Part shown: positions 1 through 7,242 of the stretch, one piece after another
Layout: each line of letters opens with the position of its first letter
Position numbering within the stretch: position 1 is the first letter of the stretch
Assembly (NCBI GenBank): GCA_030830385.1
Contig: JAURNA010000276.1
Span: 1-26,007 of the forward strand
Source: Crocinitomicaceae bacterium
GTDB taxonomy: Bacteria > Bacteroidota > Bacteroidia > Flavobacteriales_D > Crocinitomicaceae
Length of the DNA stretch: 26,007 nt
Direction: 5' to 3'
Program-made: the position numbers and the translations under genes
Notes under the pieces: generated by a model
What the model saw: only the letters and a program-made list of their open reading frames with translations
Databases searched by the model: none
What the model was told of the DNA's origin: nothing

Positions 1-2433
1 AATATCCTGTTCTGGCTGGGTGCATTCACTCCCGTGTTTGCGCTCATGTACATGTTCATGCGTGTTCCCGGAGACGAACTACCGTCCGTAGAAATGCTGG
101 AGAATCCACCTGAGTTATTGGCTTCTGTTGTGTATGCCGATGATGGCGAAACAGAATTGGGTCGTTACTGGAGCGTAAACAGATCCAGTTGTAGCTATCG
201 CGATATCTCACCGTTCATATTTGATGCTCTTATCGCTACGGAAGACGAACGATTCATGGAACATCCCGGTATTGATATGAAGGCAGTTGCCCGTGCCTTG
301 AAAGGAATGGGTGCAGATGGGGGAGCCTCTACGATCAGTCAGCAGTTGGCCAAATTGCTCTTTACCTTGCAGGAGCGTGAACGTAACAAGGAATTGCGCG
401 CGCAGGGCAAACCCGTGCCCGAACGCCGTGGCGGAATCATGGGGCGAGTTGATGAAAAAGTAAAGGAAAACATCATCGCCGTTCGACTGGAAAGTCGTTA
501 TACAAAAGAAGAGATCATTACGATGTATCTCAATCAATTCGATTTCCTGCACAACGCGGTGGGAATCCAGAATGCTGCCAAAGTTTATTTTAACAAAGCA
601 CCAGCAGACCTCACCCAACTCGAGGCGGCAACGCTCATCGGAATGTGTAAGAATCCTTCGCTTTTCGATCCCTATGGGTATCACGTGAAGAATTACCGTG
701 CCATAATTGCCTCGAATAAAGGTATTGATCCTGCTGCCGTTACTGTGGCTGAAATCCGTGAGCGACGTGCCAAAGACAGCACAAATGCAATTGATCGAAG
801 AAATACGGTCCTGCTTCAGTGGTTGAAAAATTCAAAATCAAAAAATACAGCGCTCAAGAATACCATCACACAAGAAGATTACGATACATGGAAAGATCAG
901 CCCATAGAAGTCGATTACCAGGTAGTTGACCACAAGCAGGGAGTTGCTCCGTACTTCAGGGAATCGTTACGAAGCGAATTGAAAGCGATGTTCGCCGAAA
1001 AAGAAAACGGGAAACCGAAATACGCCAAAAAAGATGGGTCAGCGTACGATATTTACGCCGATGGGTTGAAGATTTACACAACCATAAATGTGCGGATGCA
1101 GGATTATGCCGAGCAAGCCGTTCGTCGCCACCTATCAGAAGACCTGCAACCCGAGTTTACCAAAAACAATGCACGTTACAGTAACGAGAATCGTTACCCG
1201 TTTTCAACGACATACAATGGACGCAGGGTAAGCGATGAGACCATCAACAATATCATGAAGCGCGCACGCAAAAACTCCGGAAGGTGGTACCAAATGAAGG
1301 AAGCCGGTTACTCGGAGGGTGAAATTTTGAAAAGCTTCGACCAACCAACGCACATGCGTGTTTTCTCGTATAACGGCGATTTTGACACCATCATGACGCC
1401 AAACGATTCGATTCGGTTTTACAAAAATCTGATCCGGGCAGGAATGATTTCAATTGAGCCTTCTACCGGATTTGTGAAGGCATGGGTGGGAGGTCCTGAT
1501 TTCAATCACTTCTCTTTCGACATGGTGAAACAGGGAAAGCGTCAAATTGGTTCAACCATGAAACCCTTTGTATACGCATCCGCTCTTTCCATGGAAGTTT
1601 TGAAGCCGTGTACGCGACTTCGGGAAATGTCGTATTGCGTGGATCCCTGCGATCCAAGCGGCAAGCGCTGGTGTCCCGCCGGAACCGTAATGCACAATGC
1701 AACGGTTGCCTCGTGTCTGGCTGCGTCAAACAACCCGGGAACCGTAGCTGTTATGTCTAAAATGGGAGGTTGCGCAGGCCCTCAGACCGTTGCCAAAATC
1801 CTGGAAAGAATGGACATGAAGGTTTCAGCGGATCAAATCGTTCCTCCAATTTGTCTTGGAACGCCGGACTTTTCACTGTTTCAATTGGTGGGTGCCCAAT
1901 CCATGTTTGTGAACAACGGTATCTATATCCGACCTGTAACGATTCTTCGCATTGAGGACAGAAATGGAAACGTGATCTACGAAGCAGATCCATACGCTCG
2001 CGAAGTTATGAGTGCGACCGTCGCGTACGAAACACTTAAAATGATGAAGGGTGTAATTACAAACGGAACCAGTACAAGTCTTCGTTGGCACCAGAAATGG
2101 GGAGGACTGAAAGACTATCCAATGGCTGGAAAAACAGGAACTACTCAGGGTAACTCAGACGGTTGGTTCGTTGGACTCACACCTGATCTCGTTACAGCAG
2201 TTTGGGCCGGAGGAGAAGATAAATACGTTCGTTTCAGATCCATGGCCTGGGGACAGGGTGCTCGGATGGCCCTGCCTATTTTCGGCTACTACATGCAACA
2301 CCTTTACAAAGACAATAAGCTCAAAATATCCAAGGGAGATTTTGAAGAACCCATCGGATACGATCCAGAATTATTCAGTTGCGACGGTGATGAAAACCGC
2401 ATTGATAACGGCGAACCATTTGGAGGCATATAA
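1..2433 (+). CDS. mrcA: Class A penicillin-binding protein 1A (peptidoglycan glycosyltransferase/transpeptidase), 5' end cut by window
   Basis: Bifunctional cell-wall synthase that polymerises lipid II and cross-links peptides on the periplasmic face. The frame is open from base 1, so the start lies upstream; 810 residues are present, beginning inside a hydrophobic N-terminal anchor. Residues here are counted from base 1. The GT51 domain shows the EDERF motif with catalytic Glu near 81, GASTISQQ at about 108-115, and a conserved ENIIAVRLE/YLNQ stretch. The transpeptidase domain has the SxxK motif STMK (Ser518, Lys521), SNN (576-578) and KTG (711-713), so all three active-site motifs are intact. 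The stop is 2 nt before the CoA-transferase alpha start, and the GGAGG at 2422-2426 inside this gene is probably that gene's ribosome binding site. Identification is firm; PBP1A rather than another class A PBP is a family-level inference. Confidence 0.95.
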   Translation, partial: NILFWLGAFTPVFALMYMFMRVPGDELPSVEMLENPPELLASVVYADDGETELGRYWSVNRSSCSYRDISPFIFDALIATEDERFMEHPGIDMKAVARALKGMGADGGASTISQQLAKLLFTLQERERNKELRAQGKPVPERRGGIMGRVDEKVKENIIAVRLESRYTKEEIITMYLNQFDFLHNAVGIQNAAKVYFNKAPADLTQLEAATLIGMCKNPSLFDPYGYHVKNYRAIIASNKGIDPAAVTVAEIRERRAKDSTNAIDRRNTVLLQWLKNSKSKNTALKNTITQEDYDTWKDQPIEVDYQVVDHKQGVAPYFRESLRSELKAMFAEKENGKPKYAKKDGSAYDIYADGLKIYTTINVRMQDYAEQAVRRHLSEDLQPEFTKNNARYSNENRYPFSTTYNGRRVSDETINNIMKRARKNSGRWYQMKEAGYSEGEILKSFDQPTHMRVFSYNGDFDTIMTPNDSIRFYKNLIRAGMISIEPSTGFVKAWVGGPDFNHFSFDMVKQGKRQIGSTMKPFVYASALSMEVLKPCTRLREMSYCVDPCDPSGKRWCPAGTVMHNATVASCLAASNNPGTVAVMSKMGGCAGPQTVAKILERMDMKVSADQIVPPICLGTPDFSLFQLVGAQSMFVNNGIYIRPVTILRIEDRNGNVIYEADPYAREVMSATVAYETLKMMKGVITNGTSTSLRWHQKWGGLKDYPMAGKTGTTQGNSDGWFVGLTPDLVTAVWAGGEDKYVRFRSMAWGQGARMALPIFGYYMQHLYKDNKLKISKGDFEEPIGYDPELFSCDGDENRIDNGEPFGGI

Positions 2434-2435
2434 CC

Positions 2436-3131
2436 ATGAACAAAGAAGTACAAAACGTTGAAGAGGCCCTGGCAGGCATTGAGGATAACATGACTCTGAT
2501 GCTCGGAGGGTTCGGTCTATGCGGGATACCGGAAAATTCCATCGCACAATTGGTGAAAATGGGCGTTCGTGATCTCACGTGCATTTCCAATAACGCAGGT
2601 GTGGATGACTTCGGGCTCGGTCTTTTGCTTCAAAACAGGCAGATCAAAAAGATGATCAGTTCGTACGTTGGTGAAAACGACGAATTCGAGCGCCAGATGC
2701 TTTCCGGAGAGCTAGAAGTAGATCTGATTCCGCAAGGTTCTCTCGCGGAGCGTTGTCGCGCGGGTGGTGCAGGGATTCCTGCTTTCTATACTCCTGCCGG
2801 TTACGGAACTGAAGTTGCCGACGGGAAGGAGGTCCGGGAATTCAACGGAAAGCCGCATATTCTTGAGTCAGCGCTGACAGCAGATTATGCCATCGTGAAA
2901 GCCTGGAAAGGCGACACCGAAGGAAATCTTGTTTTCAAAGCAACGGCGCGAAACTTCAACCCAATGATGGCGATGGCCGGGAAAATTACGATTGCTGAAG
3001 TGGAGGAATTGGTTCCGGCCGGTGAACTCGATCCCAATTTCATTCACACTCCGGGAATTTTCGTGCAGCGCATCTTCAAGGGTGAACACTTCGAAAAACG
3101 CATCGAACAACGAACCGTAAGAACGAAATAA
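2436..3131 (+). CDS. scoA: Succinyl-CoA:3-ketoacid (or acetate) CoA-transferase, subunit A
   Basis: Alpha subunit (231 aa) of a class I CoA-transferase that moves CoA between succinyl-CoA and acetoacetate or a related acid, in ketone-body or short-chain acid metabolism in the cytoplasm. The glycine-rich GGFGLCGIPE segment at residues 24-33 and the GAGIPAFYTPAGYGTEV segment near 110-125 are characteristic of the SCOT alpha chain, and the length fits. It starts 2 nt after the PBP gene and ends 1 nt before subunit B, so the three genes are probably co-transcribed; GGAGG lies 10 nt upstream of the ATG. Sequence alone does not separate the 3-oxoacid-specific enzyme from acetate- or butyrate-CoA transferases, though similarity to the SCOT type looks strongest. 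Confidence 0.93.
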   Translation: MNKEVQNVEEALAGIEDNMTLMLGGFGLCGIPENSIAQLVKMGVRDLTCISNNAGVDDFGLGLLLQNRQIKKMISSYVGENDEFERQMLSGELEVDLIPQGSLAERCRAGGAGIPAFYTPAGYGTEVADGKEVREFNGKPHILESALTADYAIVKAWKGDTEGNLVFKATARNFNPMMAMAGKITIAEVEELVPAGELDPNFIHTPGIFVQRIFKGEHFEKRIEQRTVRTK

Positions 3132-3132
3132 T

Positions 3133-3789
3133 ATGGCACTCGATAAAAATGGAATTGCTCAACGCATCGCGCAGGAACTTCGCGACGGTTGGTATGTGAA
3201 TCTGGGAATCGGAATACCAACTTTGGTGGCGAATTTCATCCCGGAAGGAATCGAAGTAGAATTTCAATCCGAAAATGGAATTCTTGGAATGGGACCTTTT
3301 CCCTTCGAGGGAGAAGAAGATGCGGATTTGATCAATGCGGGAAAGCAAACAATAACAGCTCAGAAAGGTGCTGTCTTTTTTGACTCAGCCACTTCGTTTG
3401 CCATGATTCGTGGTCAACACGTTCACCTCACGGTACTCGGTGCTATGGAGGTTGCGCAGAACGGAGACATCGCCAACTGGAAAATCCCGGGTAAAATGGT
3501 GAAAGGAATGGGAGGAGCGATGGATTTGGTCGCTTCTGCGGAAAACATCATTGTTGCGATGATGCATACCAACCGTGCTGGAGAAAGCAAGCTTCTTGAA
3601 CGCTGTACATTACCACTCACGGGGGTTGGGTGCGTGAAAAAAGTCGTAACGAACCTCGCGGTTATGGAAATTCGAGACGATGCATTCCACCTTTTGGAAA
3701 GAGCACCAGGCGTTAGCATTGAGGACATTAAGGCCGCCACTGCAGGAAAGCTTGTGATTCCTGATAACGTTCCGGAGATGCAGTTTTAA
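3133..3789 (+). CDS. scoB: Succinyl-CoA:3-ketoacid (or acetate) CoA-transferase, subunit B
   Basis: Beta subunit (218 aa) carrying the catalytic glutamate. The SENGILG motif places Glu47 as the residue expected to form the glutamyl-CoA thioester intermediate; NLGIGIPT at 23-30 and the C-terminal part with FAMIRGQH and GAMDLV are also family hallmarks. The ATG follows the subunit A stop after one base, typical of translationally coupled subunits. The TAA stop lies in a TTAA palindrome shared with the stop of the degenerate reading frame on the opposite strand (3786), so the two originally convergent genes ended on the same four bases. Confidence 0.94.
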   Translation: MALDKNGIAQRIAQELRDGWYVNLGIGIPTLVANFIPEGIEVEFQSENGILGMGPFPFEGEEDADLINAGKQTITAQKGAVFFDSATSFAMIRGQHVHLTVLGAMEVAQNGDIANWKIPGKMVKGMGGAMDLVASAENIIVAMMHTNRAGESKLLERCTLPLTGVGCVKKVVTNLAVMEIRDDAFHLLERAPGVSIEDIKAATAGKLVIPDNVPEMQF

Positions 3790-4033
3790 TCCTGTGCTTT
3801 CTTTTTCTTGAAAGGATAGAGGAATTGTCCGCTGAAATCAATCGGAACGAATTCCATTTCTCTTTGTAAGGTAAGTAACGCTCCCCCAAAATGAATATAA
3901 ACATGAAAATGATCAGAAGAATCAGTGGTATCGACAAATGCCACTCTATCGGAATCACTTTTGTAAGACCATAAGTAATTCCAACGGTCAGGATCAAAAG
4001 TAAAGGATAGTAAATGTATGAAAGCAGATTCAA
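3786..4033 (-). pseudogene. Remnant of a membrane protein, probably sterol desaturase/fatty acid hydroxylase family, with internal deletion
   Basis: Reading leftward from 4033, one frame gives about 60 residues with two strongly hydrophobic segments followed by GERYLPYKEKW, which resembles the N-terminus of sterol desaturase family proteins (membrane helices, then an E..xPYrxxW motif). That frame then becomes a basic, low-quality tail that runs into the antisense of scoB (stop at 3728). In the frame shifted by one base, the last about 25 residues (ending VPIDFSGQFLYPFKKKKAQD, stop at 3786) look like a genuine end and stop exactly against the scoB stop codon. An intact family member would be roughly 250-300 aa with histidine clusters; none is present. 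The best reading is a gene that lost its middle, with the two ends now out of frame. The available start is TTG, with no ATG. A short real two-helix protein is the alternative. Confidence 0.45.
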
Positions 4034-4073
4034 ATCGGGTCAATATGTGCCCCCAGGGTACAATTTACCCCGC

Positions 4074-4688
4074 TTACTTGTAAAAGTGCATTTCCTCAAT
4101 ATACGAATGAACGGGTTCAGTAAGCAGGTACCTTACGTCCTTTCCTTCTTTTATCGATCTACGGATAAAACTGGATGAAACCTTCATAACCGGAGCTTCT
4201 TCACAGAAAATTACGTTGGGATGACTCACCAATTGGTTGTTGGTTTGGGTTCCGATTTTGCGCATCTCTTCCTCCTCCTGGGTCGTGAGCACACGCGGAT
4301 ATACGTAGAGTTTATGCCGGTCGAGGATCAAGTCATAGTTTTGCCATTTATGAAAGGTTCGGAGGTTATCTTCTCCCATGATGAGGGCAAACCGATGATT
4401 GGGGTGCTTCTCGCGAAGATAGGTGAGTGTAGTTGCTGTATAACTTGGAATGGGCAGTTTGAATTCGATATCACTCGCCTGTAACCGAACATTGTCTTCG
4501 ATTGCTGTCCTGACCAGTGCAAGCCGATGATAATCGGGCAACAAGCCTTTCTTTTCCTTGAGTGGATTCTGAGGAGACACCACGAGCCAAACCTGATCCA
4601 AATCCGTATAGTCTGCCATGTAATTGGCAATTACCAGATGTCCGACGTGAACCGGATTGAACGTTCCGAAATAAAGTCCGATTTTCAT
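4074..4688 (-). CDS. nadD: Nicotinate-nucleotide adenylyltransferase
   Basis: Transfers AMP from ATP to nicotinate mononucleotide to give deamido-NAD, the penultimate step of NAD synthesis, in the cytoplasm. The 204-aa protein has the N-terminal nucleotidyltransferase motif GTFNPVHVGH (residues 8-17, with His14 and His17) and the C-terminal SSSFIRRSI segment equivalent to the ISxTxIR motif. The ATG at 4688 was chosen over an upstream in-frame ATG at 4730 because it gives the canonical MKIGLYFGTF start and because its ATGA overlaps the gmk stop codon (4685-4688), the usual sign of translational coupling. It is the last gene of the yicC-gmk-nadD run. Confidence 0.95.
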   Translation of the reverse strand: MKIGLYFGTFNPVHVGHLVIANYMADYTDLDQVWLVVSPQNPLKEKKGLLPDYHRLALVRTAIEDNVRLQASDIEFKLPIPSYTATTLTYLREKHPNHRFALIMGEDNLRTFHKWQNYDLILDRHKLYVYPRVLTTQEEEEMRKIGTQTNNQLVSHPNVIFCEEAPVMKVSSSFIRRSIKEGKDVRYLLTEPVHSYIEEMHFYK

Positions 4689-5263
4689 GACTTCAAAAAC
4701 TCTCCTACCAATTGCTCCGCCTTGGCGCATGTCTGATCCAAATCATCGTTGGTGAGAACTACGTCAAACTCTTTGGCAAATGACATCTCTTTTTTGGCCT
4801 TGGCCATTCGTTGATTGATCTTGTCCTCTGTTTCGGTTTCCCTGCCGCGCAGACGTTTTTCCAGTTCTTCGTAGCTTGGAGGTTCCACAAACACAGCAAG
4901 CGCTTGGTCCGTAAACTGGCGTTTCAGATTCAATCCACCAATTACATCAACATCGAAAATAACTGCCTTTCCGGCAGCCCAGATGCGCTCCAATTCCGAT
5001 TTAAGCGTTCCATAAAAGTTGTTTGTGTACACTTCCTCCCACTCAACGAATGCATCTTCTTCAATTTTCAGGCGAAATCCTTCGATGCCCAAAAAATGGT
5101 AATCCTTCCCATCGGTTTCATTGTGACGGGGGGCTCGACTGCATGCAGAAACGGAAAATTCCAACCCAAGGTCCTGCTTTAGCAAATGGTGAACGATCGT
5201 GGTTTTTCCTGCCCCGGATGGAGCTGAAAAAATAATGCACTTCCCTTTGATTTCGAATGCCAT
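4685..5263 (-). CDS. gmk: Guanylate kinase
   Basis: Phosphorylates GMP to GDP with ATP. The 192-aa product has a P-loop at residues 14-21 (APSGAGKT) and the GMP-binding segment SACSRAPRHNETDGKDYHF (about 39-57), in which Ser42, Arg43, Arg46 and the Tyr/Phe positions match the family pattern. The lid region with RLRGRETETEDKINQRM follows near 135-150. Length is normal for a bacterial enzyme. It begins 20 nt after the yicC stop and its TGA overlaps the nadD ATG. The yicC-gmk adjacency is widespread in bacteria, which supports both calls. Confidence 0.96.
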   Translation of the reverse strand: MAFEIKGKCIIFSAPSGAGKTTIVHHLLKQDLGLEFSVSACSRAPRHNETDGKDYHFLGIEGFRLKIEEDAFVEWEEVYTNNFYGTLKSELERIWAAGKAVIFDVDVIGGLNLKRQFTDQALAVFVEPPSYEELEKRLRGRETETEDKINQRMAKAKKEMSFAKEFDVVLTNDDLDQTCAKAEQLVGEFLKS

Positions 5264-5283
5264 ATTCCTGTTTACGAAAAAGC

Positions 5284-6150
5284 CTACAAACAGTTTAGGA
5301 TTTGCTCCTTTATTTTTTCGAGGTTGTCCTTCATACCAATTACAACCACTTGCATATCGGCATGATTGCTCTTACTTCCAAGCGTGTTGACTTCCCGTCC
5401 GATTTCCTGTGAAATGAAGCCCAGTTTTTTTCCTGATCCGCTGGATTTCATCGTTTCCATGAAATAATTGAGGTGATTTGAAAGGCGCATTTTTTCCTCT
5501 GTAATATCCAGTTTCTCGAGGTAATAGATCATTTCCTGCTCGTATCGATTTGGATCGTAATTCCCTGTTGAGATTTCCTCGAGTCCTTTCTTCATACGCT
5601 CACGAATAACATCAATTCGCTGCTGTTCGAACTGTGGGATTTGATCCAGTAAATCACGTATGTCCCTGATTCGATCAACAAATTCTTCCTCCAGCTCCAC
5701 TCCTTCCTTCCGACGAAAGGCATTCAATCCTGCCAATGCCTCCTCCACGAGCGAAAATATCCACTCCTTTTCATCCTCCGTTAATCCTTGCTGATCGGTC
5801 ATGTAAACATCCGGCATACGCAGAATCAATGAAAGATAATTGTCTGTTTCGGTTCCCAATGAATCGTTTAGTTTCTTTAGATCCTGATAATAGGATTGAG
5901 CCAGATCATGGTTGATGGAAGTGTTCTTCTCATCGCCAATACTGTCCAGATTTAAGTTGAAATCCACTTTCCCACGGCCGAGGGAATCGCTGATGATTTT
6001 CCGGATTTCCGGTTCGATTTCTTTGTACTGAGGGGCCATGCGAACGTTCATGTCCATCCCCTTGCTGTTGAGCGATCGAATTTCGACCGATATTTTCTTT
6101 CCCTGATACGTTCCGATGGCTTTTCCAAAGCCTGTCATTGAATTCAGCAT
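5284..6150 (-). CDS. yicC: YicC family protein (putative endoribonuclease)
   Basis: A 288-aa member of the YicC/YloC family, whose E. coli and B. subtilis members are linked to RNA turnover. The N-terminal MLNSMTGFGKA start and the SLNSKGMDMNVR segment (residues about 27-38) are diagnostic, as is the C-terminal DUF1732-like part with EMIYYLEKLDITEE, GKKLGFISQEIGREVNT and the closing IKEQILN. Length is typical. It is the first gene of a yicC-gmk-nadD unit, with a -7 promoter element 15 nt upstream of the ATG, just beyond the stop of the preceding permease gene. Confidence 0.93.
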   Translation of the reverse strand: MLNSMTGFGKAIGTYQGKKISVEIRSLNSKGMDMNVRMAPQYKEIEPEIRKIISDSLGRGKVDFNLNLDSIGDEKNTSINHDLAQSYYQDLKKLNDSLGTETDNYLSLILRMPDVYMTDQQGLTEDEKEWIFSLVEEALAGLNAFRRKEGVELEEEFVDRIRDIRDLLDQIPQFEQQRIDVIRERMKKGLEEISTGNYDPNRYEQEMIYYLEKLDITEEKMRLSNHLNYFMETMKSSGSGKKLGFISQEIGREVNTLGSKSNHADMQVVVIGMKDNLEKIKEQILNCL

Positions 6151-6165
6151 AACTCAAGATTTTTA

Positions 6166-6173
6166 CAAAAGTA
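6166..6173 (-). promoter_or_regulatory. Predicted Bacteroidota -7 promoter element for yicC-gmk-nadD
   Basis: The minus strand reads TACTTTTG, an exact match to TAnnTTTG. It lies 15 nt upstream of the yicC ATG and just 2 nt from the stop codon of the upstream permease gene, so the yicC unit can be transcribed separately. No clear TTTG -33 box was found at the expected spacing. Confidence 0.5.
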
Positions 6174-6174
6174 C

Positions 6175-7110
6175 TTATGTCCGCGAGATAGATTTCTTCT
6201 TACGTAAAAAACTGCTCGATGAAGTAAGATAAACCCCGGTGAAAATCATTAGCATATAACCGACTTTGTCCCAGGTGATGGTGTCTGTATAATCGTCTGA
6301 AATACCCATTACTGCAAATAAATAAGCAAAGCCAATCACCAAAACCGGTTGCAAATAAATGTATGCGCTAGACACAGAAGGAGTCGTGTATTTCAGGCCA
6401 TAAACGGTAAGTAAATAGGTTAGGAAGGTAACAGCGACAATTACAAAGACTATTTTGATGACCGCTTCTTTGGGAATTGCACTGAAATCAATTGCAGGAA
6501 GTTCGATCCACGTCAATGGGAACATGAGGATGTACATCAAACCGAATGTAAACACATAGGTAATCACCGTAATGGGTTTGTATTTTGCCATCAATGGTTT
6601 TACGAGCACAAGATAGATCGCATAGCTTGTGGCGTTGATCAAAATGAACAAATCCCCCATAGAAGAATCGCCTGAGCCCGTTCCTGCGGTGAGTGTGAGA
6701 AGTATGGCTCCGGCAGCTCCGGTTATAATCCCTGTGCTTTTCCGCCATGTAATGCGCTCCCGAAGGATGAAATAAGAAAGAATTACCACCATAATCGGGT
6801 TGACGGTCATGATGATTCCTGAGTTTACGCTGGAAGTCAGATTGAGTCCATGAAAAAAGAACAGCTGATTCACCATTACTCCAAACAACGCACATAGCAT
6901 GAGTCGTCCGAGATCCGTTCTGGCTATTTTTTCCCGGATAAACAGCCCCTGGATGATCCAAAACAGAGCCGTTGCTCCCATAACACGCATCAGGATAAAT
7001 ACAGTTGGTGTCAGATAGCCAGGCATTACTCCTTTCGCTATGACGTGGTTGGCTCCGTAGAGAGCGTTAACCGTAAAAAGTGCAAGGTGTGCTCGAAAAA
7101 GTTTCGACAA
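6175..7110 (-). CDS. EamA/DMT-superfamily permease
   Basis: An integral inner-membrane protein of 311 aa with about ten hydrophobic segments arranged as two EamA halves: the first starts with FTVNALYGANHVIAKG, and the second follows the GAILLTL and SYAIYLVLVKPL regions. Family members export amino acids, metabolites or drugs, and the substrate cannot be read from sequence. The only start that keeps the first helix is TTG at 7110; an in-frame stop lies nine codons upstream and the first ATG is about 28 codons inside the protein, within the conserved first half. A basic tail (RKKKSIS) ends the protein on the predicted cytoplasmic side. Neighbours give no substrate hint. Confidence 0.88.
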   Translation of the reverse strand: MSKLFRAHLALFTVNALYGANHVIAKGVMPGYLTPTVFILMRVMGATALFWIIQGLFIREKIARTDLGRLMLCALFGVMVNQLFFFHGLNLTSSVNSGIIMTVNPIMVVILSYFILRERITWRKSTGIITGAAGAILLTLTAGTGSGDSSMGDLFILINATSYAIYLVLVKPLMAKYKPITVITYVFTFGLMYILMFPLTWIELPAIDFSAIPKEAVIKIVFVIVAVTFLTYLLTVYGLKYTTPSVSSAYIYLQPVLVIGFAYLFAVMGISDDYTDTITWDKVGYMLMIFTGVYLTSSSSFLRKKKSISRT

Positions 7111-7198
7111 GCCGTTAATTTTGGGGAAAGTTACTTATTAAATCCGCTCGGTGCGGATCGTACCATATTACAGCAATGTTCAGGTAGTATTGAGGCAT

Positions 7199-7218
7199 AA
7201 AAAAGGGGCTCTCGCCCC
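7199..7218 (-). terminator. Rho-independent terminator of the T9SS protein gene
   Basis: On the minus strand a GGGGC stem, GAGA loop and GCCCC stem is followed by six T's (7204-7199). It sits 24 nt past the stop of the gene at 7243-8931 and has a good T-tract only on that strand. Confidence 0.85.
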
Positions 7219-7242
7219 CTTCTTCAAAGTATGTATCGATCC

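Noticed and set aside
208..684. 158-aa open frame antisense to the penicillin-binding protein gene
   Set aside because: It lies wholly opposite conserved GT51 coding sequence, has no recognisable motif and reads as a mirror of the real gene.
6488..6961. 157-aa frame overlapping the EamA permease in another frame of the same strand
   Set aside because: His/Arg-rich translation without motifs, fully inside a clear membrane protein gene.
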